Assembly: GCF_918797505.1 (NCBI RefSeq)
Contig: NC_092800.1
Coordinates: 6,820,001-6,884,000 of the forward strand
From: Bemisia tabaci
Lineage: Eukaryota; Arthropoda; Insecta; Hemiptera; Aleyrodidae
Length of the DNA: 64,000 bases
Direction of reading: 5' to 3'
The translations under genes were made by a program, and so were the position numbers. The notes under the pieces were generated by a model. That model did not search any database. It saw only the letters and a list, made by a program, of their open reading frames with translations, and was not told the origin of the DNA. Of the stretch, positions 44,401-53,885 are shown piece by piece; the first letter of the stretch is position 1; each line of letters opens with the position of its first letter.

Positions 44401-47400
44401 GTTGCAGCCGGGGTTGCCTGCTGGTATTGGACTTTACCATTACATTAGTATGGGAGATATTAAGGAACATCTAGCCAAGGTGGATAAGCACTTGGAGAAA
44501 CTAGATGGAAATTTTATGGCGCTTGATAAGTATGATCACCAGTGCCAGTCAGTAGAGGAGGATGTGACACGGAAAATATGGCATGGGGAAGAGAACCTTG
44601 AAAAAATCCTAAATGATCTTGGGTGTGAAGATTTGTCAGGGGTTGTTGAGTTGAACACAAAGAAAGGCAATGAGCAATATTGCGATAACAACAGAGGTGT
44701 ATCGGTCATAGGAACCTTGAGCAAGGTCCACGGTAAAATTCTCAAGGCAAAGGTCGAAGAGGTTGGAGGTTTGGGCCCTACTACTTTATTACTTTAATAC
44801 AGAAAAGATATCCTCGGAGAGCTCTAAGTGAAATGGGATGAGTTTGTATCTAATAAGACGATCCGTCACCTCCTGCGCCTACTCTGAAGAGAACCATCAA
44901 AAAATTATCGTTCAGGTATGCCGAGAGGCTCATTGTCAGTGGACGCCCGAACTCCCGAAGCCTGTATCATTCATGTACTTACAAATATGTCCATAATTTA
45001 CCTAAATTTAAGTTGCACATATATCCCGCTAGCCCCTGTCCTGGGGGTGTCCTCACTAATATTCTCAGTTTTTCATTTTTCAATTGTAATGTAAATATTC
45101 CTATTTCTTCCCAGAGGGCAAATTCATGCTTATCGATAAAAAAAAAATTAAAAGTAAAAAAAAAAAAATGAAAAATATACTACTCCGACTGTGAGTTGAT
45201 TTCCACCATGACACCAACATTGCAATCGAGTTTGATCTCCCTGAAACTCATTGGAGAACTTCTCACCCGTAGGCAGATCCTTCACACGTGGGATTTTTTT
45301 CGGAAATATTGGTAAAATTTGAAAACCGCATGCCAATATGATAGAGATTGCGACTCCACTCCACCACAACGATCACAATCACCATCTCTTAGCACTCTGA
45401 AAGATAAATATTCTGAATTATCCTCAGCTCACTCAAATTCGACAATGATCAGTGGTTTCAACTGACGAAAGGAAAAATTAGCGGGTTCATCGTTCATCGT
45501 CCATTCCGACCCTCAAAACCCCTCCAGACAAACGAAATATTTCCTTTCAGTTCGATAATCCTATGGTTACAAAATAATGTAAAATACAATAAAATATCAA
45601 CGAATGGGTTCACAGGGCTAAAAAGCAGAATATAAACACAGCGAGGGCGTTTCGGGCCAGTTACGTGCTCATTGCCCATTTTCAACTAGAGCAAAAGGTA
45701 AGATTTAAAAAATTAAAACAAGAAAATGAGCATGCAACTGACCGAGGTAGGAATCAGTGTAAACATATTTTTAGCCTTTTTTCATGGGCTGTTTTTTAGC
45801 CTTGGAAACCCAATTGTTTTTTATTTTTTGCATTTCATATCGTTATGAATTCGGGCTAATATGTTGTTTCTCTCTTATCAAAATAATGTGATAACTAAAA
45901 TATAGGACAGTGGATCGAACGAATATAAAAGCATAAGCTAGAGGGCTCTTGATGCTTGATGTAAGTTATTATACGTACAGTAGAGTCTCCTGTGGTTGGT
46001 TTAGTTAGGAGGTTTAGCAGTAGCATATCACTCTTATATCACATGTAATATCGGTGATAAGCGGCCCACATCAACAGTGTGATAAGTAAAACGTGGCACG
46101 GAATTTAAGGCTAGATTTTTTCAAAAAAAGAAGTATGTCGTGTAGTGCATGTATGAACTTTCGAGAGTTGCTAATTTTCTCCAATCAAATATCTATTCTT
46201 GAGGAGTTGTGAATATTTTCTCTTGAAATTTTCAGCTAAATTAGATCCGCAATCATGAAGAAAATTATCCGGAAATTTGAACGAAGATTCACAAGTTCTC
46301 CTGAAAAATTTGTATTTTATCAAAGAAAACTTCGCAACTGACGAAGGTTCATACGGCGATGTTCCTTAGCACGGCAGAATAAACGCAGGGAAGCTCGGTG
46401 CCTAAGTACGGTAACATTGCAAATGTCAACATCGTTAATGAAGTAAATAATTAAAATCCAAATAATTACCATTTTACCACCAGTATTATTTTCTGACGGA
46501 AATACGGAATGAAATTCGAAACTGCGGTGGAAATCCTGCCCAGGATTCTGAGTTTCAGTTTGCTACATTCCAAAGGCTTGTTTCCACATTGTATTCTTCT
46601 CATCGTGTATCATGTTCAAGCTGTCCTCTCACCCTTTGATGACTTATACATTGTGTTTTCCATATTCTATCCGCTACCTTATTGTACGTTTTATTATATA
46701 ATTATTTTATCCGATCACCCTCCATCCTTTATCCTTTCATTCCTCTTCATCTTCTACCCGTGGGTAGAAGATGGTTTTCTAAGCCTTGGTTTTCAATTTC
46801 ACAACAGAAATATGCAGCACCAAAACGCACAACACAATCATTGGTTCTGATACCAATCATGATAACGTGAACAAACGTTGCTTTCAACATGTTTTCTTAA
46901 CAAGAAAAAAATCATGGACTCGAAAATATTTTACACTACGACTTAAAATACATCTCCACACAAAAATCACGCAAGACGGGCACTGTTGGAATGAAAGAGT
47001 GGAATATGGGTTCCGAAGGTTAAAGACAGTGAAAGACCGAGAAAAATGTATGAACAGGACTTATATAGGTTTGACGACAGTAACTGATGTGATTGTGGCG
47101 TAATCGTTTTATCAAAGGGATCATCAGGAGGCAATAGTCTCTCTTCACTGATATAAACCGCAGAGATGTAACATGCTTTGATAATGAACCAGAGGTTAAT
47201 GACCAACTCGATGCACAGAAGAAAAAACAATCGCAGTCTAAATAAAGTTCATGTCCGATTTCAGACCCAACCTAAATGTTTAATCTAAGTTACAATATTA
47301 CCACGAAGGTAACATTGTCTAAGTTACAATGTTACCACAGGCATTATAACGTAGACTAGAAGAAGTTGGGCCTGAAATTAGAGATGGAAAATGCAGCGCT

Positions 47401-50141
47401 ACGATTCCGTCTTCATGGCTTAGCTCAGAAAAATAAAATAAAATCTGTACAAACGTCAAAATCCAACAGAGATATAATATCTCTTGAAAATGCACTGTGG
47501 GAAGGAACCTAACCGCTTACTGAAAGATACCGTCACCCTCTGGTCAAAATATCACAAGATCCATGCGACGTTTAAAAATTTCCGCCGTCGTTTCATTTTT
47601 TGGCTACGATTGAATAGCGCGAATACCCCCTCTTTTATCTCTTTGGACATGCATAATTGCACAGAATTGCACGAGGATCTCTGGTACTGAAAACTCACAT
47701 GTTTGCGCGAATATTCAATATTCATCCAGGAAGCGTTAATCTGGCAACCTTGGTAGTGTTTGGTAGATAGCTACATCGTGGAAGACTGTTCATTCTCTAT
47801 TCAATTACAGGCATGTCTCTCTTCGATGGATAGCCCTCGCAGCACGAATGGCCCAGAGAGCTTTCGTAGACATTTAAAAAGTGAACTAGGGGCCTCTGGC
47901 CACCAACCACTGAAAAAAAACTACACGAAAAAAATCGTAGAGCAACGTTCAAGTTTTTTAAGAGATGCGAATGGATTGAAAACCCGACGGGTGCACCCGA
48001 AAGAAAGCGTGTATTTATCTCTGATTGCAACGTTATGCACCACTTTCATGTTTTATTTTTAATATATGTTTTTAAAAAGCTACACACAGCTTTTCTGAAA
48101 AGTTTCCGCGAATTTACCTAAATGATCTCAAATAAAAGTATCGAAAAGTTCGACGCGATCTTTTCGTTCGTTCTATTTTCTCTTAATGTAACCAAAACAT
48201 AATTAAATATCATCTGAGTTTCTGAATCGTTACAGTGAGGATACATATTTCCCCTTTAATTATGGTAAAACCTTGAGCAGAAAGTAAAAAATGATGACTC
48301 GCGGTCCAACAGCATTCCTATACATTCTTGTAGACGCTAATATTCGTTTCAGGTCAACAGACCGACTGCACTGCGTTTGGCGCAATGCGAGAAGTATTCT
48401 TGCAGTCTTGTAGGCGCTGATATGGGCCGACTGTTTAGCGCGATGCGTGAGGTATTCCTACAGTCTTGCAGGCGCTAATATACGTTTAAACGCCGACTGC
48501 ACTGTTTGGCGCGATTATTCGAACTCCCATTACTATAATCGTGGCATCGAATAATAGAGGCCCATGTTGTATTTTGACACCGCATAAGCATTTCAACGTT
48601 GCCTCGTTTCTCTCGATTAAATATTTGTTTCCGAGAAAAGTTAGGTAAGTGGTTTATACCCTCGACCAATATTCAATGATATCACTTCATTTATCATCAG
48701 AGGGTAAGACATCCATGATTTGTCAACAATCTAACCTAAACTAGCGTAACATGATAATGCTCTTACTTTCCAATTGTTTCCTGTTTTGCCAAACCTCTAC
48801 CTTAAATTAACTTCATTTTAAAATTCGCGCATTCCCGTAGCAAATGTTATGATTTCTATTCGCGCAATCCTTGTGCCTTTTTCGCACAACCTTAATATTT
48901 TCTTAAACCTTTCGCGCAATTCTGGACTACCGCATTTTTTTACTGAGTAATTGTTCAGCGGAACTTTCCGAGAATTTCACTGAATTTTCTTTGTGCTGTC
49001 GATGAAAGTCAGTGAAAGTTTCAAACAGATTCAACCAACAATTTCCCTGTAAAAAATAAAACGGCGGTGGAAATTTTTGAACTTCGCGTGGCGCTTGTGA
49101 TACTTCGGCGGAGGGTGAGGATATCACGGAAAAAATTAAATTGCTGATTTAACAATTCAATTGCTAAAAAAAAGTGACTGCAATATTTCAAGTAGATTTC
49201 ACGACACACAAATGCTACTTTAACCACCCCGTGGTTAAATTAGCAAACAATTGTGGTTAAAATAGCATTTTCGTGTTGTGAAATCTACGTTGAAATATTG
49301 TGGTCACTTTTTTCAGCAATTTAATTGTTAAATCAGCGATTTAATTTTTTCCGTGATTAAATGGACGTATGTAGGTACGCCAATAGGAACTATGTGCATA
49401 GGGTTCGCGTGCAATATAGTTCCTTTCAGCATAAATACGTCCAATGTGTCCATACTTTCAAAAGCAACCCACATGGAAAAAAGTTAAATGTTGATTTAGC
49501 ATTTATACTGTTAAAAAGATGTCCGACAAGTTTCAAATGCTGATTTCACATTACAAAAATGCTAACATAACATTTTAATTTGTGCGTTTTGCAGTGGGCG
49601 TAGTTACGTTAGCATTTGTTAAAATGTAAAATCAGCATTTGAAACTTGTCGGACATCTTTTTAACAGTATAAAATGCTAAATCAACATTTAATTTCTTTC
49701 CGTGATGTAAAAAACCTGATTCTGTTGGCAGGCTCTCAGATCCTCATCGCGCACAAGGACGCCAGATTTTTATACCGGTGGCTACACTCCTACGACAAGG
49801 CGTACAACTCGAAGCGGTGGTACTACAACGCGGGCGAGCTGCCGACCACGTCTGTTCTGCACCACCACCCGGAGCTCGTCCATCGCGTCAAGGTCCTTTT
49901 CGGGAACGACCTGAAATTCAGGTACAAGCTCTTCAGGCAGTACTGGCCCGACTGGAGACAGCACTACACTTTCCACCTCCTCGCGCGGCACCTCGGGAAG
50001 CTCCGCAACATCTCGAGCGTCGCTACGTATCCCGTCGTCTTCGACGAGTACAACGTTCAAAATTATCCCATCACCTTCCGCGAGATGGCCAACGAGGTCC
50101 TCGATTTCGAGAAGCACCTTCTAAAAGGAGGCGACTTTTGA
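41171..50141 (+). CDS. GT-A glycosyltransferase, DxD type, type II membrane protein (three exons)
   Basis: Join 41171-41402, 42654-43064 and 49732-50141: 232+411+410 = 1053 nt, 350 codons plus TGA. Every joint is phase 1 and regenerates glycine. Residues 1-20 are basic and polar, 21-39 a single membrane span, 40-80 a stem. From about 84 the catalytic domain starts with PNIVHFILFE; HGGDIARIRVLMQYGG at ~168-183 and GIFLDNDSYVV place the metal-binding DxD at D187-N188-D189. The last exon carries YNAGELPT and a C-terminal block ending NEVLDFEKHL. This layout fits Gly_transf_sug (PF04488, GT32-like) enzymes that use a nucleotide sugar and Mn2+ in the Golgi; donor and acceptor cannot be named. N75 and the asparagine in RNISS are possible N-glycosylation sites. 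Exons 2 and 3 are much richer in G/C at third positions than exon 1 or the introns. Length is normal for the family, with no frameshift, so I take it as functional. Confidence 0.82.
41561..42546 (+). repeat. Six-copy tandem repeat of ~160 bp in intron 1
   Basis: Units start near 41561, 41715, 41879, 42055, 42217 and 42381 (periods about 154-176). Each has CATTCATGAG, AAAATCCATAATATATCC, a GATGAAAAGAGCCCTTTGCA or CCTATGAAAAGAACCC segment, AAGACAGCGTTTTGATTCAC and CTCCCAGTTGACTAGA followed by an A-rich spacer. Units 1-2 form one subtype (CTGCGGCCTATG), units 3-6 another (GTGCGACTGATG). The array fills most of the 1251-bp intron and ends ~110 bp before exon 2. Confidence 0.93.
42654..43064 (+). 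CDS. Glycosyltransferase exon 2 (catalytic core with DxD)
   Basis: Acceptor TCATTCAACAG|GCGCC, donor TTCCTTG|GTTAGT. Codes residues 78-215, from the start of the GT domain through DND and GWDENQFLG. The frame is uninterrupted, and most third positions are G or C. The - strand ORF 42647-42925 is only the complement of this exon. Confidence 0.9.
43237..43253 (+). repeat. Short A-rich tract in intron 2
   Basis: An A-run of about 17 lies between the two halves of the exon 2 duplication, upstream of a TGTGTGTCCGTCCGCCCGAC motif of the kind seen in dispersed arthropod repeats. Confidence 0.5.
43500..43815 (+). pseudogene. Partial duplicate of the end of exon 2 and the start of intron 2
   Basis: 43511-43580 repeats 43003-43070 nearly base for base: AGGAGCCTCGATTTCTTCCG, the GACGAGAATCAG region and the donor CTTG|GTTAGT. 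43618-43710 repeats 43106-43190 of the intron (TTTTTTGGTCAACAAAAGGT). 43706-43810 repeats 43406-43510 (GGCACAGCTCGGAAAATTGG). So a ~500-bp stretch was tandemly duplicated. A GCGATTCAG|GAGCC acceptor-like site precedes the copy. If spliced in from exon 2, the phase would reach TGA after ten codons, so it is not a coding cassette as it stands. Confidence 0.85.
44096..44290 (+). CDS. Unidentified 64-residue ORF in intron 2
   Basis: Not recognised. MDIPQGALFLNNTGLVVELE starts it, and the rest is mixed polar and hydrophobic without cysteines in pattern or a membrane span. It is separated from the next ORF by 60 bp and in a different frame. It may be a fragment of the same broken reading frame or chance. 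Confidence 0.2.
   Translation: MDIPQGALFLNNTGLVVELEAFLVHYDKVKYLSVGVKIGFHTVKTNNIKQCSANSSLSELLRLK
44351..44797 (+). CDS. Unidentified 148-residue ORF with a coiled-coil-like segment
   Basis: Not recognised. Residues ~34-55 (MGDIKEHLAKVDKHLEKLDG onward) have heptad-like spacing of L, V and M with many K, E and D, like the start of LINE ORF1 proteins or a scaffold protein. The second half is acidic and polar (EEDVTRKIWHGEENLEKILN). The ATG of MGDIKEHL at codon 34 is a likelier start than the first ATG, whose 33 codons look random. It sits within the poly(A)-ended segment in intron 2 of the glycosyltransferase gene, same strand. Confidence 0.3.
   Translation: MVYWILTWRVVEGRDRWLQPGLPAGIGLYHYISMGDIKEHLAKVDKHLEKLDGNFMALDKYDHQCQSVEEDVTRKIWHGEENLEKILNDLGCEDLSGVVELNTKKGNEQYCDNNRGVSVIGTLSKVHGKILKAKVEEVGGLGPTTLLL
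45186..46134. other. Intron 2: no gene; one degenerate repeat
   Basis: 45585-45860 contains AACGAATGGGTTCACAGGGC, GTTTCGGGCCAGTTACGTGC and TCAACTAGAGCAAAAGGT, weakly matching the nested palindrome at 16799-16979. Otherwise AT-rich and unstructured. Confidence 0.4.
46135..46377. mobile_element. Family A fold-back element, copy 7, in intron 2
   Basis: Left end degraded (ATGTCGTGTAGTGCATGTAT); right end complementary to CTGCCGTGCTAAGGAACATC. Internal CGAGAGTTGCTAATTTTCTC and AAACTTCGCAACTGACGAAG pair. Confidence 0.8.
46378..48344. other. Intron 2: 2 kb without recognisable genes
   Basis: AT-rich. Short direct repeat CTAAGTTACAAT(A/G)TTACCAC occurs twice at 47285-47340. ORFs 46509-46850, 46786-47103 and 47760-48062 show no domain. 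Confidence 0.4.
48345..48520. repeat. Family H degenerate tandem repeat, locus 2, in intron 2
   Basis: Two units with CCGACTGCACTG, TTTGGCGC(A/G)ATGCG, AGTATTC or GGTATTCC and TGCAGTCTTGTAGGCGC. Opposite orientation to locus 1. Confidence 0.65.
48521..49133. other. Intron 2: no gene seen
   Basis: AT-rich. TTCGCGCAA-type words recur at 48826-48921 (for example TTCGCGCAATCC, TTTCGCACAACC, TTTCGCGCAATTC), a loose ~30-40-bp repeat. Confidence 0.4.
49134..49356. mobile_element. Family D fold-back (TTGCTGATTTAACAATTC type), copy 2, in intron 2
   Basis: Left CACGGAAAAAATTAAATTGC, right GCGATTTAATTTTTTCCGTG. Inner arms ATGCTACTTTAACCAC and GTGGTTAAAATAGCAT. Close to the copy at 26068-26299. Confidence 0.85.
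49362..49443. mobile_element. Family E palindrome, copy 3, short form
   Basis: Left TGGACGTATGTAGGTACGCC then AATAGGAACTATGTGCATAG; right ATAGTTCCTTTCAGCATAAA then TACGTCCA. 82 bp, without the longer centre of copies 1, 2 and 5. Confidence 0.8.
49472..49704. mobile_element. Family D fold-back (ATGTTGATTTAGCATTT type) abutting the last intron boundary
   Basis: Near-perfect hairpin: left CATGGAAAAAAGTTAAATGT then TGATTTAGCATTT; right AAATGCTAAATCAACATTTA then ATTTCTTTCCGTG. TTAAAAAGATGTCCGACAAG and its complement form the inner arms. Its right edge lies 27 bp before exon 3, so its T-rich end may take part in the splice acceptor. Confidence 0.87.
49732..50141 (+). CDS. Glycosyltransferase exon 3 (C-terminal part)
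   Basis: Acceptor TGTTGGCAG|GCTCTC joins in phase 1. Codes residues 216-350 and ends TTTTGA. SQILIAHKDARFLYRWLHSY, NAGELPTTSVL and FREMANEVLDFEKHL fit the C-terminal half of DxD glycosyltransferases. Very GC-rich third positions. The overlapping frames at 49778-50260 and 49782-50117 (-) are shadows. Confidence 0.9.
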
Positions 50142-50639
50142 GACGTGAAAATACGAAACATCTAAGCGCAATCAGGTATTGTGAAAATACACGGAGAAAA
50201 AAACTTCGTGCGTGGGACCCGAAGTTTAGGTCATATGGATCTTTGAAATTTTCAGATTGAGCATCTGAACACTTAAGGTCCAGCTGTCGAGGTTCGGATC
50301 ACACATCTGGAACTTCAGTTCTTACATCTGAAGTACTTTTTTTTGAAGTGTCCAATTCACGTCCCACTCAATTTTTCCTGCTGAAGCCGAATATGACCTC
50401 AGATTTTTTCTAGAAATTACACATTTTTCGAAAAATGGATTTTTCTGGAAAAAGTGTTTTTCAATGTAAAATCCCATATAAAAAAGATGGCTCTGTCGGC
50501 ACGGGTTAATATTATCCGATTTGGCTGAAACTTGGCAGAAAGTGTTTTTTGATCACATGGAACAGTTCTAGGGGGTAAGACCAAAAAAATTCCGACATTG
50601 CCAAATTTGGGCCACCCTAGTGTACATGTACAACATACA
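50142..50639 (+). other. 3' flank of the glycosyltransferase gene, repeat-rich
   Basis: No AATAAA occurs close to the stop. CACGGAGAAAAAAACTTCG at 50191 resembles a family D end. 50440-50600 has ATCCGATTTGGCTGAAACTT and CATTGCCAAATTTGGGCCAC, words I associate with dispersed arthropod repeats. The 3' UTR probably runs through these. Confidence 0.4.
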
Positions 50640-51053
50640 GGTAGTGCGGTTTAATTGATTATTACCTATCGCAGTTTTCATCAGGCCATGGATGTTACGC
50701 CCAAACTCTCCATAAATTTAGGCTACACGATTCTCCTGTGTGTCCAGGTTGCAATATCGAATATCCGGGCGATCGACACCCCTAGGCGTACATTCTTTGA
50801 GTGTCCTACCTGGAAAAAAGATAGACAGGAGTTAGAAAAGACAAAATGTAAGATACACCCAGAAAATGTGATAAATGAAACTACTGTATACATAAATTTG
50901 TAAGACATGTCATAATTAGGAAGAACAAGATTTTGAACGCGAGAGTGTTGCCCCTGGCACACAATCAAACCTACCGATGTAATATCCGAGAGAATAGTAC
51001 CGCAGGTAACGACTGTACATTATAGAAAATGATATTAATTAATCAAAACTGTA

Positions 51054-51059
51054 AATAAA
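51054..51059 (+). terminator. AATAAA polyadenylation signal
   Basis: First AATAAA on the + strand after the glycosyltransferase stop, ~910 bp downstream and inside LINE-derived sequence. It may serve the host gene. Confidence 0.4.
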
Positions 51060-51235
51060 GACTCGCACAAAGACTAATCACAGATACATTTAGAATAAGA
51101 ATTATACGAATTGTAAGATATTCATTGAACATACTGTCTTTAAGTCATCAAATTGCACTTGATTTGTACAAATTCGTCTCTCCTCCAATGTAGGGTGGGG
51201 TCGCTGCCCGGCCCCATTCAATTCGTAAGAAAACA

Positions 51236-51241
51236 AATAAA
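51236..51241 (+). terminator. AATAAA polyadenylation signal of the LINE
   Basis: Ten bases before the A42 tract; this is the LINE's own signal. Confidence 0.6.
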
Positions 51242-51249
51242 ATATTTTA

Positions 51250-51250
<1 letters not shown>

Positions 51251-51292
<42 letters not shown>
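51251..51292 (+). repeat. A42 tail of the LINE fragment
   Basis: An uninterrupted run of 42 A directly after AATAAAATATTTTAC. A tract this long and pure suggests a fairly recent insertion, or slippage. Confidence 0.8.
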
Positions 51293-51294
<2 letters not shown>

Positions 51295-51975
51295 ATAGTC
51301 TTGAAGTCGCTCCCATTAAAACAAAGTGAATATCCATTCCTTGCCGAAATTCGTTCTGAGGATCCACCGGGCTAATTTTCATGATTCCTGTGACTATTGA
51401 TAAGAAATAACCCATGTTTCAGCCTGTTTTCTTTAGAATAACTCACAGGTGGCAAGCCGTATAAAGGGCGCGAAGCGCCTTCAGTGCCTCGGGCTGCGCA
51501 GTGGTCAGGGAGTGTACCCGAGACCACCCTTTAGTTTGATTATAACAAGGTAAACTTGACATGCAGTTTAAGTTCAAGTTGTTAGACTCCACCGAGCTAT
51601 CGATAACGCAAGGGATTCTTTTGATGCACCCAGCGCTGACAAGACAAGAATGGAAGAGCAATAAAACCCCCACCGCCGGGGAGCAGGAGCTAAATGCTCC
51701 CGCCGGTGACTCGGAATGGAAGATATCTGAACTTTTTCTGTTAAAACTTTAACTGAGTTCCGGTTTCAAGGCTAAGCACTCTGGATAACCCCTCGAATTA
51801 TAAAAAGTAAGTTGAAGAGATAAAAAGAAAGCTGTGAGAAACTTTTTAATGATATTATAACACGACAGTGTTGATGGAGTACGTCTGCAATTTCAACATT
51901 TCCACGGCGTAAAGCTGCTCTGAATGGGCGTCGCACTGGGGACCGAAACTGTAGGTTTCAGGATACGGGCGCAAG
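51293..51975. other. No gene seen; family K fragment
   Basis: 51465-51530 has GGGCGCGAAGCGCC, GGGCTGCGCAGTGGTC and a GGGAGTGTACCC hairpin (family K). ORFs at 51443-51673 (-) and 51561-51752 (+) overlap and show no domain. Confidence 0.4.
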
Positions 51976-52225
51976 GTCACACTAAGGAAAAACATCGTAT
52001 GAGCCATCAGGCGTTGCCACATCTCCCTTCATATATCACGAATTTTCGGAAATTTTTATACATATTTTTCCTCCGATTTTGCAGAGAGGTTTGTGGGTAA
52101 TTTGATATAAAATATCCAATAATATTAAGAAAAAATATGCATGATTTCCTTCAAAATAAATCTTTTCTGAGAGTAAATGTGGCAACATTCGAATACTCTT
52201 ACGGCATTTTTCCATAGCACGGAAG
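51976..52225. mobile_element. Family A fold-back element, copy 8, diverged
   Basis: Left end reduced to ACACTAAGGAAAAACATCGT; right end complementary to CTTCCGTGCTATGGAAAAAT. It lies four bases before the next copy. Confidence 0.75.
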
Positions 52226-52229
52226 TGCT

Positions 52230-52474
52230 CTGCCGTGCTAAGGAAGAACGTCGTAAAAACATTCGAGAGTTGCCAAATTTCCCTTGATAAAACATGTATT
52301 TTAGACGGCATTCACGCACATTTTTCTTTGAAATTTTCAGATATTTTAGATTAACAAAATAGTCTGAAAATTTTGATGAAAAATATTCACAATTTTCTTA
52401 GTAAATTCGGTTTTAATGGAAGGGAACTTGGCAACGTCAGAGGGCTCATACGGCGTTTTTCCTTAGCACGGCAG
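52230..52474. mobile_element. Family A fold-back element, copy 9
   Basis: 245 bp, ends CTGCCGTGCTAAGGAAGAAC and the complement of CTGCCGTGCTAAGGAAAAAC. Tandem arrangement with copy 8 separated by TGCT only. Confidence 0.88.
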
Positions 52475-53064
52475 TACAGCTTATTGTTCTAACCGGCTCA
52501 CGAGTTGTGCGGATCGGATAGAATATGATTCTTTTGAATATCTCTCGGTGTTACACATGCCCAAAGGGTTGGGTCATCCGCCGTTATTTTTTTTTTATTT
52601 TTTTTTTTTATTTGTATTTTTTATTTTTTTTCTTGCTATATGATTTAATATACGAGTGAGCTGTTTTTTCTTCTCCATTTTGTGCCCGGTTCATAATTGC
52701 GCTGCATGAGTTTCACCTTTGTCTCGTGCTAGGTGTTACTTTAATATTTTACGTAAAATTAAAACAAGAGAGGTGGTCGTACAAACGTGAACAATGGAAC
52801 TAGTAAAAGATTAAATGGATAGAACTAACCGGTTGCATATGTTAGATGACAGATATGAAAAAACGGTAAGTATTCACCGGATATCCGAAATAAAGTGGCA
52901 GTCGGGATGTTTATAGAATCCAAAATTTGAATAATTCGTGGGCTACTTGAAACGATGTAAAACTTCATTCAGTGAATGAAAAATAAACGTAAATGCTTTA
53001 AATACTTCTAATATTTACTGAAACTTTGATAGATGCGCATATGCAAAGCATTTGAACGGATATA
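52475..53064. other. No gene seen; T-rich tract
   Basis: 52588-52635 is a T-rich low-complexity tract. The rest is unstructured. Confidence 0.4.
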
Positions 53065-53275
53065 CTGCCGTGATGAGGAAAAACACCGTATGAAACTTCA
53101 AATTTTGCGAAATTGCCCCTGATGTTACATGCATTTTTGAGGAAAATTATGCATATTTCTCCTTGAAATTTTCAGATATTTTAGAATAAATAGCGAAAAA
53201 AATTGTCTGAAAATTTTAAGGAGGAATACTCAAAATTTTCCTAGTGCATTCGTTTTTAATTGAAGGTAAGTTGGA
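53065..53275. mobile_element. Family A element, right end missing
   Basis: Left end CTGCCGTGATGAGGAAAAAC. The body follows the family to TTTTAATTGAAGGTAAGTTG and stops where a family F fragment begins. Confidence 0.75.
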
Positions 53276-53282
53276 GAACTAT

Positions 53283-53338
53283 GTTGCACAATCTTAGTAG
53301 CATTGGAAGTCTCATGTGCCCTTTTACTAAAAAAAGGC
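53283..53338. mobile_element. Family F fragment
   Basis: GTTGCACAATCTTAGTAGCA matches the inner end of a family F arm (compare 25945-25980). The following TGTGCCCTTTTACTAAA is a decayed outer arm. Confidence 0.55.
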
Positions 53339-53375
53339 CTCAATTAAGTATTTTATTTGTTTATTTATTATATTT

Positions 53376-53377
<2 letters not shown>

Positions 53378-53417
<40 letters not shown>
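53378..53417. repeat. T40 tract
   Basis: A poly(T) of 40, hence a poly(A) on the - strand. Upstream on the - strand there is no recognisable LINE or SINE body, so its origin is open. Confidence 0.6.
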
Positions 53418-53422
<5 letters not shown>

Positions 53423-53731
53423 GAAATGGATATGAATTCAATTTTGAAATATCCTTTATATTTTCTTCGTTGAATAAAGAATAGTCTTCAATAAAGAAAA
53501 AAAATCCCTTTAGTTCCATTTTTTTGCGAAAATAAATTCGACGAGTAAATTTCGAAACACCGTAATTGAGAAACGCATTCTAGAATCCTCGCTGCGGATA
53601 AATTGTATCACGCTTTTGATTCAGGTTTTTCTCAGACATCTGGCCTGCCTCTCTTAGTCATCTACAGTTAGGAAACAGACGGTTTCCCATCAAAAGGGGG
53701 AGCTTTTATTCTTTCACCTGCAACTTCCCTC

Positions 53732-53885
53732 CAGTGCCGGAGCGTGCTTTGCGATGTATCGATTGGTCCGCCATTTAAACCCACGGACAAGGATCGATAA
53801 ACAGGGTGTTTGCAACGAACACTATAATAATCGAGTCTTCACCACGGCTTCAAATGGGAAAATATCGATAATCGATCATTCACTG
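53732..53885. mobile_element. Family B hAT-type MITE, copy 7
   Basis: Left CAGTGCCGGAGCGTGCTTTG, right AATCGATCATTCACTG. Reverse orientation relative to copy 4. Contains TATCGATA. Flanks do not match. Confidence 0.75.

Larger units (their letters stand above)
43833..45178 (+). mobile_element. Possible non-LTR-type cassette with poly(A)-rich end
   Basis: A GC-richer head with an AACCAATCAGAGCCGCCG motif (43863-43880) is followed by two ORFs (44096-44290, 44351-44797), a ~370-bp tail and an A-rich end at 45138-45175. ACTACTC occurs at 43826-43832 and 45179-45185, a weak 7-bp candidate duplication. No RT or endonuclease is present. It may be a truncated LINE holding only its first ORF, or a retrocopied host transcript. 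Confidence 0.35.
50640..51250 (+). pseudogene. Non-LTR retrotransposon 3' end, truncated
   Basis: The ORF at 50655-50903 contains DTPRRTFFECPTWKKDRQEL then ...HPENVI, the cysteine/histidine C-terminal tail typical of Jockey/R1-like LINE proteins. Usual partner cysteines upstream are missing or mutated and no RT core is present. A ~340-bp 3' UTR follows, with AATAAA at 51054-51059 and 51236-51241. The second is 10 bp before the A42 tail. No target duplication was identified. Confidence 0.75.

Noticed and set aside
49778..50260. 160-residue basic ORF overlapping exon 3
   Set aside because: Out of frame with the conserved domain; an artefact of GC-rich codons.
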